Part shown: piece after piece, positions 17,852 through 26,714 of the stretch
Position numbering within the stretch: the first letter of the stretch is position 1
Layout: every line of letters starts with the position of its first letter
NCBI GenBank assembly: GCA_905214105.1
Contig: CAJMKK010000001.1
Span: 62,001-126,000, forward strand
Source: an uncultured bacterium
Lineage (GTDB): Bacteria; Actinomycetota; Coriobacteriia; Coriobacteriales; Coriobacteriaceae
Length of the DNA stretch: 64,000 nt
Direction: 5' to 3'
Notes under the pieces: generated by a model
What the model saw: the letters and a program-made list of their open reading frames with translations, nothing else
What the model was told of the DNA's origin: nothing
Databases searched by the model: none
Program-made: the position numbers and the translations under genes

Positions 17852-18832
17852 TTGGATATTATCGAGCTTCTAAAATCTGCCTTCATGGGCCTGGTCGAGG
17901 GCATCACCGAATGGCTGCCTGTTTCGTCGACCGGTCACATGATCTTGGTGGACGAGTTCGTCAAGATGAACGTGAGCGAGACGTTCTGGAACATGTTCCT
18001 GGTCGTGATTCAGCTTGGCGCCATTTTGGCCGTCTGTGTGCTGTTCTTCCATGAGCTCAATCCGTTCTCGCCCAGCAAGGGCAAGGAGGGCCGTCGCGAC
18101 ACCTGGGTGCTGTGGGGCAAGATTGTGCTCGGTTGCATTCCTGCGGCGGCGATCGGCCTGCCGCTCAACGACTGGATGGAGGAGCATTTCTACAATGCTC
18201 CCGTCGTGGCGCTGGCGCTCATTGTGTACGGCGTGCTGTTTATCGTGATCGAGAACTGGCGCGCAAACAAGCGCGAGGAAATGGCCGTTGCCGGTTCGTT
18301 TGGTTCGCGTGCTGTGGTGTCGGGTGGACGTCCCGCCGGTGCGCACTTTGCGGCGCCCGCCGCGGCTACCGCTGAGGATGAGGACGATGACGAGGATCTG
18401 GACTTTGGCTCCATCGCCACGCTCGAGGACCTGAGCTGGAAGACTGCGCTGGGCATCGGCTGCTTCCAGGTGCTTTCGCTGGTGCCTGGTACGTCTCGCT
18501 CCGGTTCTACCATCATCGGCGGCCTGCTTTTGGGCTGCACGCGTTCGGTGGCGTCCAAGTTTACGTTCTTCCTGGCCATCCCTGTCATGTTTGGCGCGAG
18601 TGCGCTCAAGCTGGTCAAGTATTTCATCAAGGGCGGTACGTTCGGCGCCAACGAGGTCGCTATCCTGGGCGTGGGCTGCGTTGTGGCCTTTGTGGTTTCG
18701 CTCATCGCCATTAAGTGGCTCATGGGCTTCGTCCGCCGTCACGACTTCAAGTGCTTCGGTGTTTACCGCATCATCCTGGGCATCGTGGTGCTTGCGTACT
18801 TCTTCGTCCTGGAGCCGATGCTCGGCCTCTAA
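17852..18832 (+). CDS. uppP: Undecaprenyl-diphosphatase
   Basis: 326 residues from the TTG at 17852, which follows AGGGGG and begins at the conserved N-terminus (DIIELLKSAFMGLVEGITEW). UppP (BacA) recycles the lipid carrier of peptidoglycan and wall polymers and gives bacitracin tolerance. Catalytic motifs are EGITEWLPVSSTGH (near residues 15-28) and PGTSRSGSTI. Multiple membrane helices are evident. Between helices there is an insertion of about 55 residues ending in a very acidic run (EDEDDDEDLDF), probably a cytoplasmic loop and longer than in most homologs. The upstream in-frame ATG at 17783 has no ribosome site. Confidence 0.93.
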   Translation: MDIIELLKSAFMGLVEGITEWLPVSSTGHMILVDEFVKMNVSETFWNMFLVVIQLGAILAVCVLFFHELNPFSPSKGKEGRRDTWVLWGKIVLGCIPAAAIGLPLNDWMEEHFYNAPVVALALIVYGVLFIVIENWRANKREEMAVAGSFGSRAVVSGGRPAGAHFAAPAAATAEDEDDDEDLDFGSIATLEDLSWKTALGIGCFQVLSLVPGTSRSGSTIIGGLLLGCTRSVASKFTFFLAIPVMFGASALKLVKYFIKGGTFGANEVAILGVGCVVAFVVSLIAIKWLMGFVRRHDFKCFGVYRIILGIVVLAYFFVLEPMLGL

Positions 18833-18876
18833 CTTAGTCGACGCTGCGCGGCGGTCAGGGCGACAACTTGTCATTC

Positions 18877-18918
18877 AAAGGGGGTGGCATGACCAAAAGG
18901 TCTATGCCGCCCCCTTTT
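18877..18918 (+). terminator. Intrinsic terminator after uppP
   Basis: AAAGGGGGTGGCAT (18877-18890) pairs with ATGCCGCCCCCTTT with a single G-U, followed by T residues. 44 bases after the stop. Confidence 0.85.
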
Positions 18919-19165
18919 CATGCCAATTTGTTCGCCCTGACCGTCGCTCGCTGCTGCTGCCATGACATCGGCGGTTTCGTGATTGTCAATAGATTGGTGC
19001 AAAGTAACCTGACCCCATTGCGCCAAATCCGTTGGGGCGAGCCTGACGGTGACGCACGGAGTCGTGGTGTGATTTGCGTCGGTGTCCGCGCGGCTCGGTA
19101 TACTGGTACGGCTCAAACTATGGCGCTGCCCGCAGGCGCGCCGTCCGTCAGATGAGGAGTCGCCC
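18919..19165. other. Intergenic region before pcrA
   Basis: No gene seen. A phrase AGTAACCTGACCCCATTGCG (19002-19021) looks like a dispersed-repeat fragment but has no second copy in the window. A TATACT hexamer at 19099-19104 is a plausible -10 for the helicase gene; its -35 (TTGCGT) is weak and 19 bases away. Confidence 0.4.
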
Positions 19166-22069
19166 ATGACCCAGCCTTTGCCCTGGGAAAAGAACGCCGC
19201 GGTACCCGTGCCGCCCGTGCCGGAACCCGTGCCGCTCGATGCATATGCCGCCCCTGCTGCGCCGGAGCCCGAGCTCGTCCCGCTCGACATCTACGACGCT
19301 CCCGCGCCGGCACCCAAGCCCGCCAAACCGCTCGTCGACATCGACAGCCTTAATCCCGCCCAGCGCGAGGCGGTCCTGACCACCGAGGGCCCGTTGCTGG
19401 TCCTTGCCGGCGCCGGCTCGGGCAAGACCCGCGTCTTGACCTTCCGCATCGCACATATGCTTGGCGACCTGGGCGTTAAGCCTTGGCAGGTTCTTGCCAT
19501 CACGTTTACCAACAAGGCTGCGGCCGAGATGCGCGAGCGTCTGGCGGCGCTCATCCCCAGCGGCACCCGCGGCATGTGGGTGTGCACCTTCCATGCCATG
19601 TGCGTGCGTATGCTGCGCGAGGACGCCGACCTGCTGGGCTACACCGGCCAGTTCACCATCTACGATGACGATGACTCAAAGCGCATGGTGCGCGATATTA
19701 TGCAGGCGCTCGGCATCGAGCAAAAGCAGTTCCCCATCAACATGATCCGCAGCAAGATCAGCTCGGCCAAAAACGCCATGATCGGGCCCGAGGACATGCT
19801 TAAATCCGCCGACAGCCCCAATGACAAAAAGGCCGCGCAGGTCTACCTGGAGCTGGAGCGCCGCCTGCGTGCCGCCAACGCGATGGACTTCGACGACCTG
19901 CTCGTGCGCACGCTCGAGCTGCTGCGCACCCGCCCCGAGGTGCTCGACAAGTACCAGGAGCGCTTCCGCTACATTAGCGTCGACGAGTATCAGGACACCA
20001 ACCACGTCCAGTACGAGATTGCCAACCTGCTGGCCGCCAAGTACCAAAACCTCATGGTCGTGGGCGACGACGACCAGTCCATCTACAGCTGGCGTGGCGC
20101 CGACATCACCAATATCCTGGACTTTGAGAAGGACTTTAAAAACTGCAAGACCGTCAAGCTGGAGCAGAACTACCGCTCTACGGGTCATATCCTGAGCGCC
20201 GCCAACGCCGTTGTTCGCCACAACTCGCAGCGCAAGGATAAGCGCCTGTTTACGGCCGAGGGCGACGGCGAGAAGATTCAGGCCTTCCAGGCAAGCGATG
20301 AGCGCGACGAGGGCCGCTGGATTGCCGGCGAGATCGAAAAGCTGCACTCCAAGGGCACGAGCTACGACGACATCGCTGTGTTCTATCGCACCAACGCCCA
20401 GTCGCGTATTCTCGAAGATATGTTCCTGCGTGCGGGCGTGCCCTACAAGATCGTGGGCGGCACGCGATTCTTCGATCGCGCCGAGATCCGCGACGTCATG
20501 GCCTACCTCAAGATGATCGTGAACCCGGCCGACGAGATGAGCGTCAAGCGTGTCATCAACACGCCGCGCCGCGGCATCGGCTCCACCTCGATCCAAAAGA
20601 TTGAGCAGCTGGCGCGCGACAATCGTTGCTCGTTCTTCCAGGCTTGCGAGATCGCGTGCGCCGAGACCGGTATGTTTAGCGCCAAGGTGCGCAATGGCCT
20701 GTCGAGCTTTGTGGCGCTGGTGCGCGAGGGTCGCCGCATGAGCGGCGAGCTCAAGGACGTCGTCGAGATGATTGTCGATAAGACGGGTCTGCTGCAGGCG
20801 TTTCGCGCCGAGGGCACCATGGAGTCCGAGAGCCGCGCCGAGAACATCCAGGAATTCCTGGGCGTCGCCGCCGAATTTGAGGAGACGCACGAGGATATCG
20901 AGGGTACGCTCGAGAGCTTGGAAGAGCTGCGCGCGGCCGGTGTTGCCGACGTGCCTGCCGGCGCCGAGTCCGAGCCCGTCGTGGTGAGTGCGCCCGCGCC
21001 CGAGCCGGGACCGTCCGCTCCGGCATCCTCGTTTGAGGCACTCGTCGGCGCGCGCGATGCCGCAGGTTCCAATCCGCTCGATAACCTAGCCGCCCCGGCG
21101 CTCTCGCCGCAGGATGCCTTGGCCGCCGCCATCGCGGGCAACGCGTATGCCGCGCCGACGGAGATGCCGGCGGGTGCCGTGCATGCCGACGAGATCGAGC
21201 GCACCTACGGCCCGCTCACCTGCAAGGCGCTGCCGGCACTCATGGAGTGGCTGGCCCTGCGCTCCGACTTGGATTCCCTGGCCGGCGAGACACATGCCAT
21301 CACCATGATGACCATCCACTCCGCTAAGGGCCTGGAGTTCCCCGCGGTGTTCGTGGCCGGCATGGAGGAGGGTATCTTCCCGCACGTGCACGACTTTGGC
21401 GGTAGTGACGATCCGGGCAAGCTCGAGGAAGAGCGTCGCCTGGCCTACGTCGCCATCACGCGTGCTCGCAAGCGCCTGTTCCTGACCTATGCGGCCACGC
21501 GTCGCACTTACGGCTCGACCTCTGCCAACCCGCGCTCGCGCTTCCTCAACGAGATTCCGTTCGAGGACATCGAGTTTAGCGGCATCGGTTCTGCCGGTTT
21601 TGAGGGCACGGGCTGGGAGAAACGCGGCGACCGTCACGGCACCTTTGGCTCGGGCATGGGCTCGGATATGTATGGCGGCAAGGTGTTTGGCTCGCATACG
21701 CGCTCGACCGGCGGTTCCGGTTCGCGCGGCGGATCGAGCTTCGACGATTTCTTTGGCGGCAGCAGCTATGGGACCGAGCGCCATCGTGGGGTCTCGCCCG
21801 ACGCCGGCCGTGTTGCCTCGACCTTTGGCTCGGGCGCGCCGCGAGCCAAAAAGCCGTCGTCCAAGGTGTCGCCGACGGTGGAGCGCAAGGTCGATCGCGC
21901 CAGCGCGTCGCAGGACTTTGCCGCGGGCGATACCGTGAGCCACAAGACCTTTGGCACGGGTACCGTTATCAGCGTCGCGGGCGACATGATCGAGGTACAG
22001 TTCGAAAAGACCGGCCAGACCAAAAAGCTCATGAAGGGCTTTGCGCCTATCGTCAAGCTGAATTCCTAA
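19166..22069 (+). CDS. pcrA: UvrD/PcrA-type ATP-dependent DNA helicase
   Basis: 967 residues from the ATG at 19166 (GAGGAG upstream). A 3'-5' superfamily 1 helicase for repair and removal of proteins from DNA. Motifs in order: Q motif LNPAQREAV, Walker A AGAGSGKT (about residue 80), TFTNKAAAEM, DEYQDTN, GDDDQSIYSWRGA, QNYRST, TIHSAKGLEFPAV and YVAITRARKR. The N-terminal 55 residues are Pro/Ala-rich. About residues 590-690 are a low-complexity Ala/Pro/Glu insertion in the 2B region. A Gly/Ser-rich linker leads to a C-terminal Tudor-like element (KTFGTGTVISVAGDMIEVQF), which binds RNA polymerase in PcrA. It stands alone. Confidence 0.93.
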   Translation: MTQPLPWEKNAAVPVPPVPEPVPLDAYAAPAAPEPELVPLDIYDAPAPAPKPAKPLVDIDSLNPAQREAVLTTEGPLLVLAGAGSGKTRVLTFRIAHMLGDLGVKPWQVLAITFTNKAAAEMRERLAALIPSGTRGMWVCTFHAMCVRMLREDADLLGYTGQFTIYDDDDSKRMVRDIMQALGIEQKQFPINMIRSKISSAKNAMIGPEDMLKSADSPNDKKAAQVYLELERRLRAANAMDFDDLLVRTLELLRTRPEVLDKYQERFRYISVDEYQDTNHVQYEIANLLAAKYQNLMVVGDDDQSIYSWRGADITNILDFEKDFKNCKTVKLEQNYRSTGHILSAANAVVRHNSQRKDKRLFTAEGDGEKIQAFQASDERDEGRWIAGEIEKLHSKGTSYDDIAVFYRTNAQSRILEDMFLRAGVPYKIVGGTRFFDRAEIRDVMAYLKMIVNPADEMSVKRVINTPRRGIGSTSIQKIEQLARDNRCSFFQACEIACAETGMFSAKVRNGLSSFVALVREGRRMSGELKDVVEMIVDKTGLLQAFRAEGTMESESRAENIQEFLGVAAEFEETHEDIEGTLESLEELRAAGVADVPAGAESEPVVVSAPAPEPGPSAPASSFEALVGARDAAGSNPLDNLAAPALSPQDALAAAIAGNAYAAPTEMPAGAVHADEIERTYGPLTCKALPALMEWLALRSDLDSLAGETHAITMMTIHSAKGLEFPAVFVAGMEEGIFPHVHDFGGSDDPGKLEEERRLAYVAITRARKRLFLTYAATRRTYGSTSANPRSRFLNEIPFEDIEFSGIGSAGFEGTGWEKRGDRHGTFGSGMGSDMYGGKVFGSHTRSTGGSGSRGGSSFDDFFGGSSYGTERHRGVSPDAGRVASTFGSGAPRAKKPSSKVSPTVERKVDRASASQDFAAGDTVSHKTFGTGTVISVAGDMIEVQFEKTGQTKKLMKGFAPIVKLNS

Positions 22070-22083
22070 CTGCAAGGTTGACC

Positions 22084-22208
22084 GGGCGCGCCGGGGGCTT
22101 TGATCGCCTGCTCGGACAGTCCTGCTCGCACGGAGAGCACATTAAGTGCTCTCCGGCTCGTGCGGAACTCGCGATCGACCAAAGCCCCCGGCGTGCCCTC
22201 TTCCTTGC
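22084..22208. repeat. Long hairpin of about 125 nt after pcrA
   Basis: Outer arms GGGCGCGCCGGGGGCTTT and AAAGCCCCCGGCGTGCCC pair with one G-U, and the centre is CGGAGAGCAC-ATTAA-GTGCTCTCCG (22131-22155). The intervening parts also partly pair (GCTCGCACGG with GGCTCGTGCGG). It resembles the purH and usp hairpins in design but not in sequence. Confidence 0.65.
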
Positions 22209-22297
22209 GGCGTTTTGGCCTGCAGCTTGCGAACGTTGCTTTGCTCGTTTGCTTTTTGGTCTGGAGAGCCGGGTGGGCTGATATATAGATACGAGTA

Positions 22298-22334
22298 GGG
22301 GCTCCTCCGTTGATGAACGGGGGAGCCCCTTGTT
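22298..22334. terminator. Terminator between convergent pcrA and manA
   Basis: GGGGCTCCTCCGT (22298-22310) pairs with ACGGGGGAGCCCC (22317-22329) with one G-U, followed by TTGTTTCGTTTT on the plus strand. Confidence 0.8.
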
Positions 22335-22356
22335 TCGTTTTGGTTGTTGTTGCGAC

Positions 22357-23289
22357 CTAGAGGTGGCTGATGATCAGTTCCATCTTGCCTTTGAGGTCAA
22401 TGGAGCTGACGGTACTGGGTGCCAGCAGGTGACTGCCCTTGTGGACGGGGTCGCCGCAGACGGTGCCTTCGCCGTCGATGACCGACAGGCACATGAAGGG
22501 CCAGCGCTGCTCGAGGGTCTTGCTGCCGTCGACGCGCACGCGATCGACGGTGTAGCAGGGGTTGGACTCGAGCTCGGTCACGCCATCGACCTCGGGCGCG
22601 GTCACCGTGCCGTCGGTCGGAGCCTGCGCGTTAAAGTCGATGCAATCGAGGCTCTGCTCAATGTGCAGCGGGCGCAGCTTGCCGTCGGTGCCGGGGCGGT
22701 CGTAGTCGTACAGGCGATACGTCACGTCGCTCGATTGCTGCGTCTCTAAAATGAGCGTGCCGGTCTTGATGGCGTGCACGGTACCGGAATCAATCTGGAA
22801 AAAGTCACCCTTGTGAATCGGCAGCACGTTGAGCATGTCGTCCCAGTGGCCGTCTTCGATCATCTGTGCGGCCTCGGCACGATCCTTGGCGCGCTGCCCG
22901 ACGATAATCGTGGCGCCGGGCTCGCAGTCCAGCACGTACCAGCACTCGGTCTTGCCCAGGCTACCGTTCTCATGCTCGGCGGCATACTCGTCGTTGGGAT
23001 GAATCTGGATCGAAAGGTCGTCCTTGGCGTCCAGGATCTTAATGAGCAGCGGGAACTCCTTGCCCTCGCAGTTGCCAAAGAGCTCGCGGTGCTCGGCCCA
23101 CAGCCACGACAGTGTGTGGCCGGCATACGGGCCCTCCGCGATCTGGCAGTCGCCGTTGGGGTGTGCCGAGATGGCCCAGCACTCACCGATGGGACCCTCG
23201 GGAATGTCGTAACCAAATACGGTTTCGAGCTGGCGGCCGCCCCAGATCTTCTCGTGGAAGATCGGCGTCAGTTTAATCAAATCGGACAT
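22357..23289 (-). CDS. manA: Mannose-6-phosphate isomerase, class I (cupin type)
   Basis: 310 residues from the ATG at 23289; GGGGG lies 7 bases before it, and longer in-frame starts lack a site. It interconverts mannose-6-phosphate and fructose-6-phosphate. Family features are LTPIFHEKIWGGRQL at the start, the zinc-site QIHPNDEYA with a downstream ECWYVL, and GTVHAIKTG for the second His. The length matches the short class I enzymes of Firmicutes and Actinobacteria. It lies 75 bases downstream of a gntR gene on the same strand, so it is probably co-transcribed with, and controlled by, that regulator. Confidence 0.92.
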   Translation of the reverse strand: MSDLIKLTPIFHEKIWGGRQLETVFGYDIPEGPIGECWAISAHPNGDCQIAEGPYAGHTLSWLWAEHRELFGNCEGKEFPLLIKILDAKDDLSIQIHPNDEYAAEHENGSLGKTECWYVLDCEPGATIIVGQRAKDRAEAAQMIEDGHWDDMLNVLPIHKGDFFQIDSGTVHAIKTGTLILETQQSSDVTYRLYDYDRPGTDGKLRPLHIEQSLDCIDFNAQAPTDGTVTAPEVDGVTELESNPCYTVDRVRVDGSKTLEQRWPFMCLSVIDGEGTVCGDPVHKGSHLLAPSTVSSIDLKGKMELIISHL

Positions 23290-23364
23290 GTTCATACCCC
23301 CATGGTGTTGTGCGGTCGCCCACTCTAAACGAGCCATAACGTGCGCCCGCATGACTACAAAAAC

Positions 23365-24084
23365 CTATGCCAACGTTACGTTGTGCAGCTCAAAGCGGTC
23401 GCCGACGTTGCGCGAAATCGAGTACTCAAAGGCGTTGCCGCTATCCAAAAAGCCAATCTGGTTGAGCTCGAGCAGGGGAGCGCCGGGTTCGGTGTCCAGG
23501 CGCTCAGCCTCTTCCTCGGTTGCCGCTACGGCGCGGATGGTGCGGTGGAAGCTCGAAATCTTCAGCCCGCATTGCTCGCGGATGAAGCTGTAGACCGATC
23601 CATACAGGTCTTTCTTTTTAAGGCCCGGTATCAGCTCGAGAGGCATGTAGGTGTACTCGATGACGATGGGCTTCTCGTTGACCTGGCGCACGCGCACGAT
23701 GTGATAGGCAAAGTCGTCCTCGGCAATTCCCAGCTGAGTAGCGACGTCCGCCGGTGGATTGACAATCGAGAAATCGTAGACCACCGAGGTCACCTTCTCC
23801 CCGCGGTGCTCATACGAAAAACCCTGGGCGCGGTCATTTTTGCCCTGGAAAAATGCCTGGTCGGGGAGACCCGCCGTGTCCTTAACGTAGGTGCCCGACC
23901 CGCGCCGGCTGGTGACAAGGCCCTCCTCGGTGATCTGCTCGATAGCTCGTTTGACGGTGATTTTGGAAACGCTATAGAGCTCGCAGAACTCAACGACGGT
24001 GGGTAGCTTGTCGCCCGGCTTTAGAGCGCCGTCCTCGATGCTTCGACGGATATCTGCAGCTATTGCCTCGTATTTGGGAATCAT
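23365..24084 (-). CDS. GntR-family regulator with UTRA ligand domain
   Basis: 239 residues from the ATG at 24084 (GAAAGGAGGTTCC upstream). The N-terminal winged helix shows MIPKYEAIAADIRRSIEDG, GDKLPTVVEFCELYSVSKIT and EGLVTSRRGSGTYV. Residues about 85-239 form a UTRA/HutC-type effector domain (IEYTYMPLELIPGLKKKDL). Proteins of this class are usually repressors relieved by sugar phosphates. Position upstream of manA and divergent from a glucokinase-like gene suggests control of hexose-phosphate entry. A TATACT hexamer on the minus strand (24120-24125) is a probable -10. Confidence 0.9.
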   Translation of the reverse strand: MIPKYEAIAADIRRSIEDGALKPGDKLPTVVEFCELYSVSKITVKRAIEQITEEGLVTSRRGSGTYVKDTAGLPDQAFFQGKNDRAQGFSYEHRGEKVTSVVYDFSIVNPPADVATQLGIAEDDFAYHIVRVRQVNEKPIVIEYTYMPLELIPGLKKKDLYGSVYSFIREQCGLKISSFHRTIRAVAATEEEAERLDTEPGAPLLELNQIGFLDSGNAFEYSISRNVGDRFELHNVTLA

Positions 24085-24424
24085 GGAACCTCCTTTCCGG
24101 CTTGATTGAGTACAAACGAAAGTATAGTCCACGCCTAAGCATCCCTATTGCGTTTTTGAAAAGTTCGAGAAAGAGATAATTGAAAAACGCTTCTCTTTAA
24201 CAACTAGAGCGCTTCAAATTAATATGCACTCTAATAATGTGGTATTGAGCAAATTGATTGGCTCGAGGACGGGGTTGGGCCGTTTTGCCGCCCAGCGAAC
24301 CGAATTTCATGCCTTGCGTTTTCCCAGATAAAACCTGCCAAAACAAACCTGTCCCTTTTTGACAGGTTTTTGCCTGGGGAGCGGTACCATACAGGCAATG
24401 TTTAAACGAGAAAGGTGGGCTCCC
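24085..24424. other. Divergent intergenic region gntR / ROK kinase
   Basis: 340 bases, AT-rich for this genome, with no gene. It holds a minus-strand -10 candidate (24120-24125), a hairpin with T-run (24345-24371) and a TTGACA hexamer (24359-24364) that overlaps the hairpin and could serve the rightward kinase gene. Confidence 0.5.
24345..24371 (+). promoter_or_regulatory. Hairpin with T-run overlapping a TTGACA box before the ROK gene
   Basis: AAACCTGTC (24345-24353) pairs with GACAGGTTT (24361-24369), followed by TT. The right arm contains the consensus -35 TTGACA (24359-24364). The best -10, TACCAT at 24385, is 20 bases away, so promoter assignment is weak. The structure may be an operator or a terminator. 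Confidence 0.4.
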
Positions 24425-25378
24425 ATGGAACCTAAGCAGTACTATATCGGCATCGACGTTGGCGGCACTTCGGTTAAGGAAGGCCTGTTCGACGAGGACG
24501 GCAACCTGCTTGCCAAGGCCAGCGTGCCCACGCCTCCTATCGTTGACGCCGCGGGCTTTGCCGCGGTGACCGAGGCTATCGACCAGGTGGTCGCCAAGGC
24601 CCAGATTCCGCGCGCCTTTGTGGCGGGTATTGGCCTGGCCGTTCCGTGCCCCATCCCGGCATCGGGCGATGCCAAGGTCAAGGCCAACATTGCCATTAAC
24701 CTGCCCGAGCTAAGAGTCGCCATTCAGGAGCACTGCCCCGACGCGGTCGTTAAGTACGAAAACGATGCCAACGCCGCTGCCATGGGCGAGGCCTGGCTCG
24801 GCTCTGCCAAGGGCGTACAGAACGTGGTGATGGTCACCATCGGTACCGGCGTGGGCGGTGGCGTTATCGTTAACGGCGACGTGGTATCGGGCGTTGTGGG
24901 TGCCGGCGGCGAGATTGGCCACATGTGCCTGAACCCCGAAGAGGAGCGCACCTGCGGCTGTGGCGGCCATGGCCATCTGGAGCAGTATTCCAGCGCCACC
25001 GGCGTGGTGAGTAACTACCTTGCCGAGTGCAAGAAGGCGGGCGTCGAGCCCATCGAGCTCACCGGGCCTTCTGATTCCAAGGACGTGTTCCAGGCCTGCC
25101 GCGAGGGTGACAAGCTCGCGCTGGCAGCTGCCGATACCATGGCCGACTATCTCGGCCGCGCCCTGGCGCTTATTGCCAACGTGGTCGATCCCGAGATGTT
25201 CCTGATCGGCGGCGGTGCTTCCGCTTCGGCCGATGTCTACCTCGACAAGGTCCGCGAGCACTTTAAGCAGTACGCGCTCTCCGCCTCGCGCGAGACGCCC
25301 ATTAAGGTCGCTTCGCTCGGCAACGACGCCGGCATCATCGGTGCCGCTTACGTAGCCCTGCGCGCCGCCGGTAAATAG
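24425..25378 (+). CDS. ROK-family sugar kinase (glucokinase-like)
   Basis: 317 residues from the ATG at 24425, behind AAAGGTGGG. Predicted to phosphorylate glucose or a related hexose with ATP. ROK signatures are IGIDVGGTSVK (ATP/phosphate loop), ENDANAAAMGEAWLG (catalytic Asp) and TIGTGVGGGVIVNG. The zinc motif reads EIGHMCLN......TCGCGGHGHLEQ. The usual CxCGxxGC has His in place of the last Cys, which could still bind zinc. It is monocistronic between gntR (divergent) and ppaC. Mannose, N-acetylmannosamine or allose kinase activity cannot be excluded. Confidence 0.85.
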   Translation: MEPKQYYIGIDVGGTSVKEGLFDEDGNLLAKASVPTPPIVDAAGFAAVTEAIDQVVAKAQIPRAFVAGIGLAVPCPIPASGDAKVKANIAINLPELRVAIQEHCPDAVVKYENDANAAAMGEAWLGSAKGVQNVVMVTIGTGVGGGVIVNGDVVSGVVGAGGEIGHMCLNPEEERTCGCGGHGHLEQYSSATGVVSNYLAECKKAGVEPIELTGPSDSKDVFQACREGDKLALAAADTMADYLGRALALIANVVDPEMFLIGGGASASADVYLDKVREHFKQYALSASRETPIKVASLGNDAGIIGAAYVALRAAGK

Positions 25379-25523
25379 CTGGTGCGGGGGCAGGTGGTGA
25401 GGGGGTAGGCCTCGCCTCAACGTTTGTCCCAAATTGCGCTGCGCCCCTTCCGTTTCAGAAGGTTCGGCGTCAGCGTGCTACCATAGACACGTATGAGTAC
25501 ACACACGCATATGGAGGAAACCC

Positions 25524-26447
25524 ATGGCAAACGTTCTTGTCTTTGGTCACCAGAACCCCGATAACGACGCCATCATGAGCGCCGTCGTCCTGTCCCAGCT
25601 GCTCAACCAGGTTGAGTATGCCGGCAACACCTACGAGGCCTGCGCCCTTGGTCAGCTTCCGGCAGAGTCCGCCAAGCTGCTTGCCGACGCCGGCATCGCC
25701 GAGCCCCGCGTGATTGAGTCCGTCGAGGCCGGTCAGCTCGTCGTCCTCACCGACCACAACGAGTCCGCCCAGTCCGTCGCAGGCCTTAAGGACGCCACGG
25801 TCTTTGGCGTCGTCGACCATCACCGCATCGGCGACTTCGAGACCGCCGGTCCGCTGCACTACATCTGCCTGCCCTGGGGCTCCAGCTGCACCATCGTCAC
25901 CAAGCTCGCCGACGTGCTCGGCGTTGAGCTTTCCGACGTCCAGGCCAAGCTGCTGCTCTCGGCCATGATGACCGACACGCTCATGCTCAAGAGCCCCACC
26001 ACCACCGATGTCGACCGCGCCGTTGCCGCCAAGCTCGGCGAGCAGGTGGGCGTCGACCCGGTCAAGTTTGGCATGGAGGTCTTCCTCACCCGTCCGTCCG
26101 GCTCCTTCACCGCAGCCGAGATGGTCGGCAACGACATCAAGATGTTCGAGCCCGCTGGCAAGAAGCTGCTCATCGGCCAGTACGAGACCGTCGACAAGAG
26201 CCGCGCACTCGGCATGATCGACGAGATCCGCGAGGCCATGCGCGCCTACGCCGCCGAGAAGGGCGCCGACGGCATTGTCCTGTGCATCACCGACATCATG
26301 GAGGAGGGCTCGCAGGTCCTGCTCGAGGGCGAGACCGAGGCTGCTCAGAAGGGCCTGGGCATTGCTGACGAGCACGACGGCGTCTGGATGCCGGGTGTCC
26401 TTTCCCGTAAGAAGCAGGTCGCTGCCCCCATTATGGCCGCCTGCTAG
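25524..26447 (+). CDS. ppaC: Manganese-dependent inorganic pyrophosphatase (family II)
   Basis: 307 residues, the standard family II length. It hydrolyses pyrophosphate to phosphate with Mn or Co, pulling biosynthetic reactions forward. DHH-family metal ligands are VFGHQNPDNDAI (residues 6-17), LTDHNE and VVDHHRIGDF. The C-terminal substrate-binding SRKKQ is present near the end. No CBS/DRTGG regulatory insert is seen, so it is the plain form. The ATG has GGAGGAAACCC in front, and a strong terminator follows. Confidence 0.96.
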   Translation: MANVLVFGHQNPDNDAIMSAVVLSQLLNQVEYAGNTYEACALGQLPAESAKLLADAGIAEPRVIESVEAGQLVVLTDHNESAQSVAGLKDATVFGVVDHHRIGDFETAGPLHYICLPWGSSCTIVTKLADVLGVELSDVQAKLLLSAMMTDTLMLKSPTTTDVDRAVAAKLGEQVGVDPVKFGMEVFLTRPSGSFTAAEMVGNDIKMFEPAGKKLLIGQYETVDKSRALGMIDEIREAMRAYAAEKGADGIVLCITDIMEEGSQVLLEGETEAAQKGLGIADEHDGVWMPGVLSRKKQVAAPIMAAC

Positions 26448-26466
26448 GTTTAGTTGACCAAACGCC

Positions 26467-26506
26467 ACGACCGGATCGCGGACGCCCCGCGCTCCGGTCG
26501 TTTTTT
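26467..26506 (+). terminator. Intrinsic terminator after ppaC
   Basis: ACGACCGGA (26467-26475) pairs with TCCGGTCGT (26493-26501), with a GC-rich loop, followed by TTTTTT. Confidence 0.88.
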
Positions 26507-26592
26507 GTGCACGTCGCCGCGTCGTCTCTTGGACAGGCGTGCCTGTGCCGTTGAGCAAATAATGTTCAACCTGTGGTTCCGCTTTTCGGCCG

Positions 26593-26700
26593 CGCTTGCG
26601 CGCTTGTCGCGCAGGGTAGGCTAGATGCAAGCGTAATACGTTAGAGCGCGGCGCCGCCATCTGGGCGGGCCGTGCTTTTTTAAGACGGGAGCTTTCCCGT
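26593..26700 (+). ncRNA. Structured leader of nhaA with attenuator-like terminator (riboswitch candidate)
   Basis: CGCTTGC (26593-26599) pairs with GCAAGCG (26627-26633), enclosing a small GCGC-TTGTC-GCGC hairpin and a single-stranded AGGGTAGGCTAGAT. After TAATACGTTAG comes a GC-rich stem (26645-26658 with 26663-26676) running straight into TTTTTT, i.e. an intrinsic terminator inside the 5' leader. A second hairpin ACGGGA-GCTT-TCCCGT (26685-26700) touches the ribosome site AAAGGAG of nhaA. The order aptamer-like fold, terminator, gene is what a transcriptional riboswitch would show. The identity of any ligand is inference. Confidence 0.5.
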
Positions 26701-26714
26701 GAAAGGAGCCGCCC

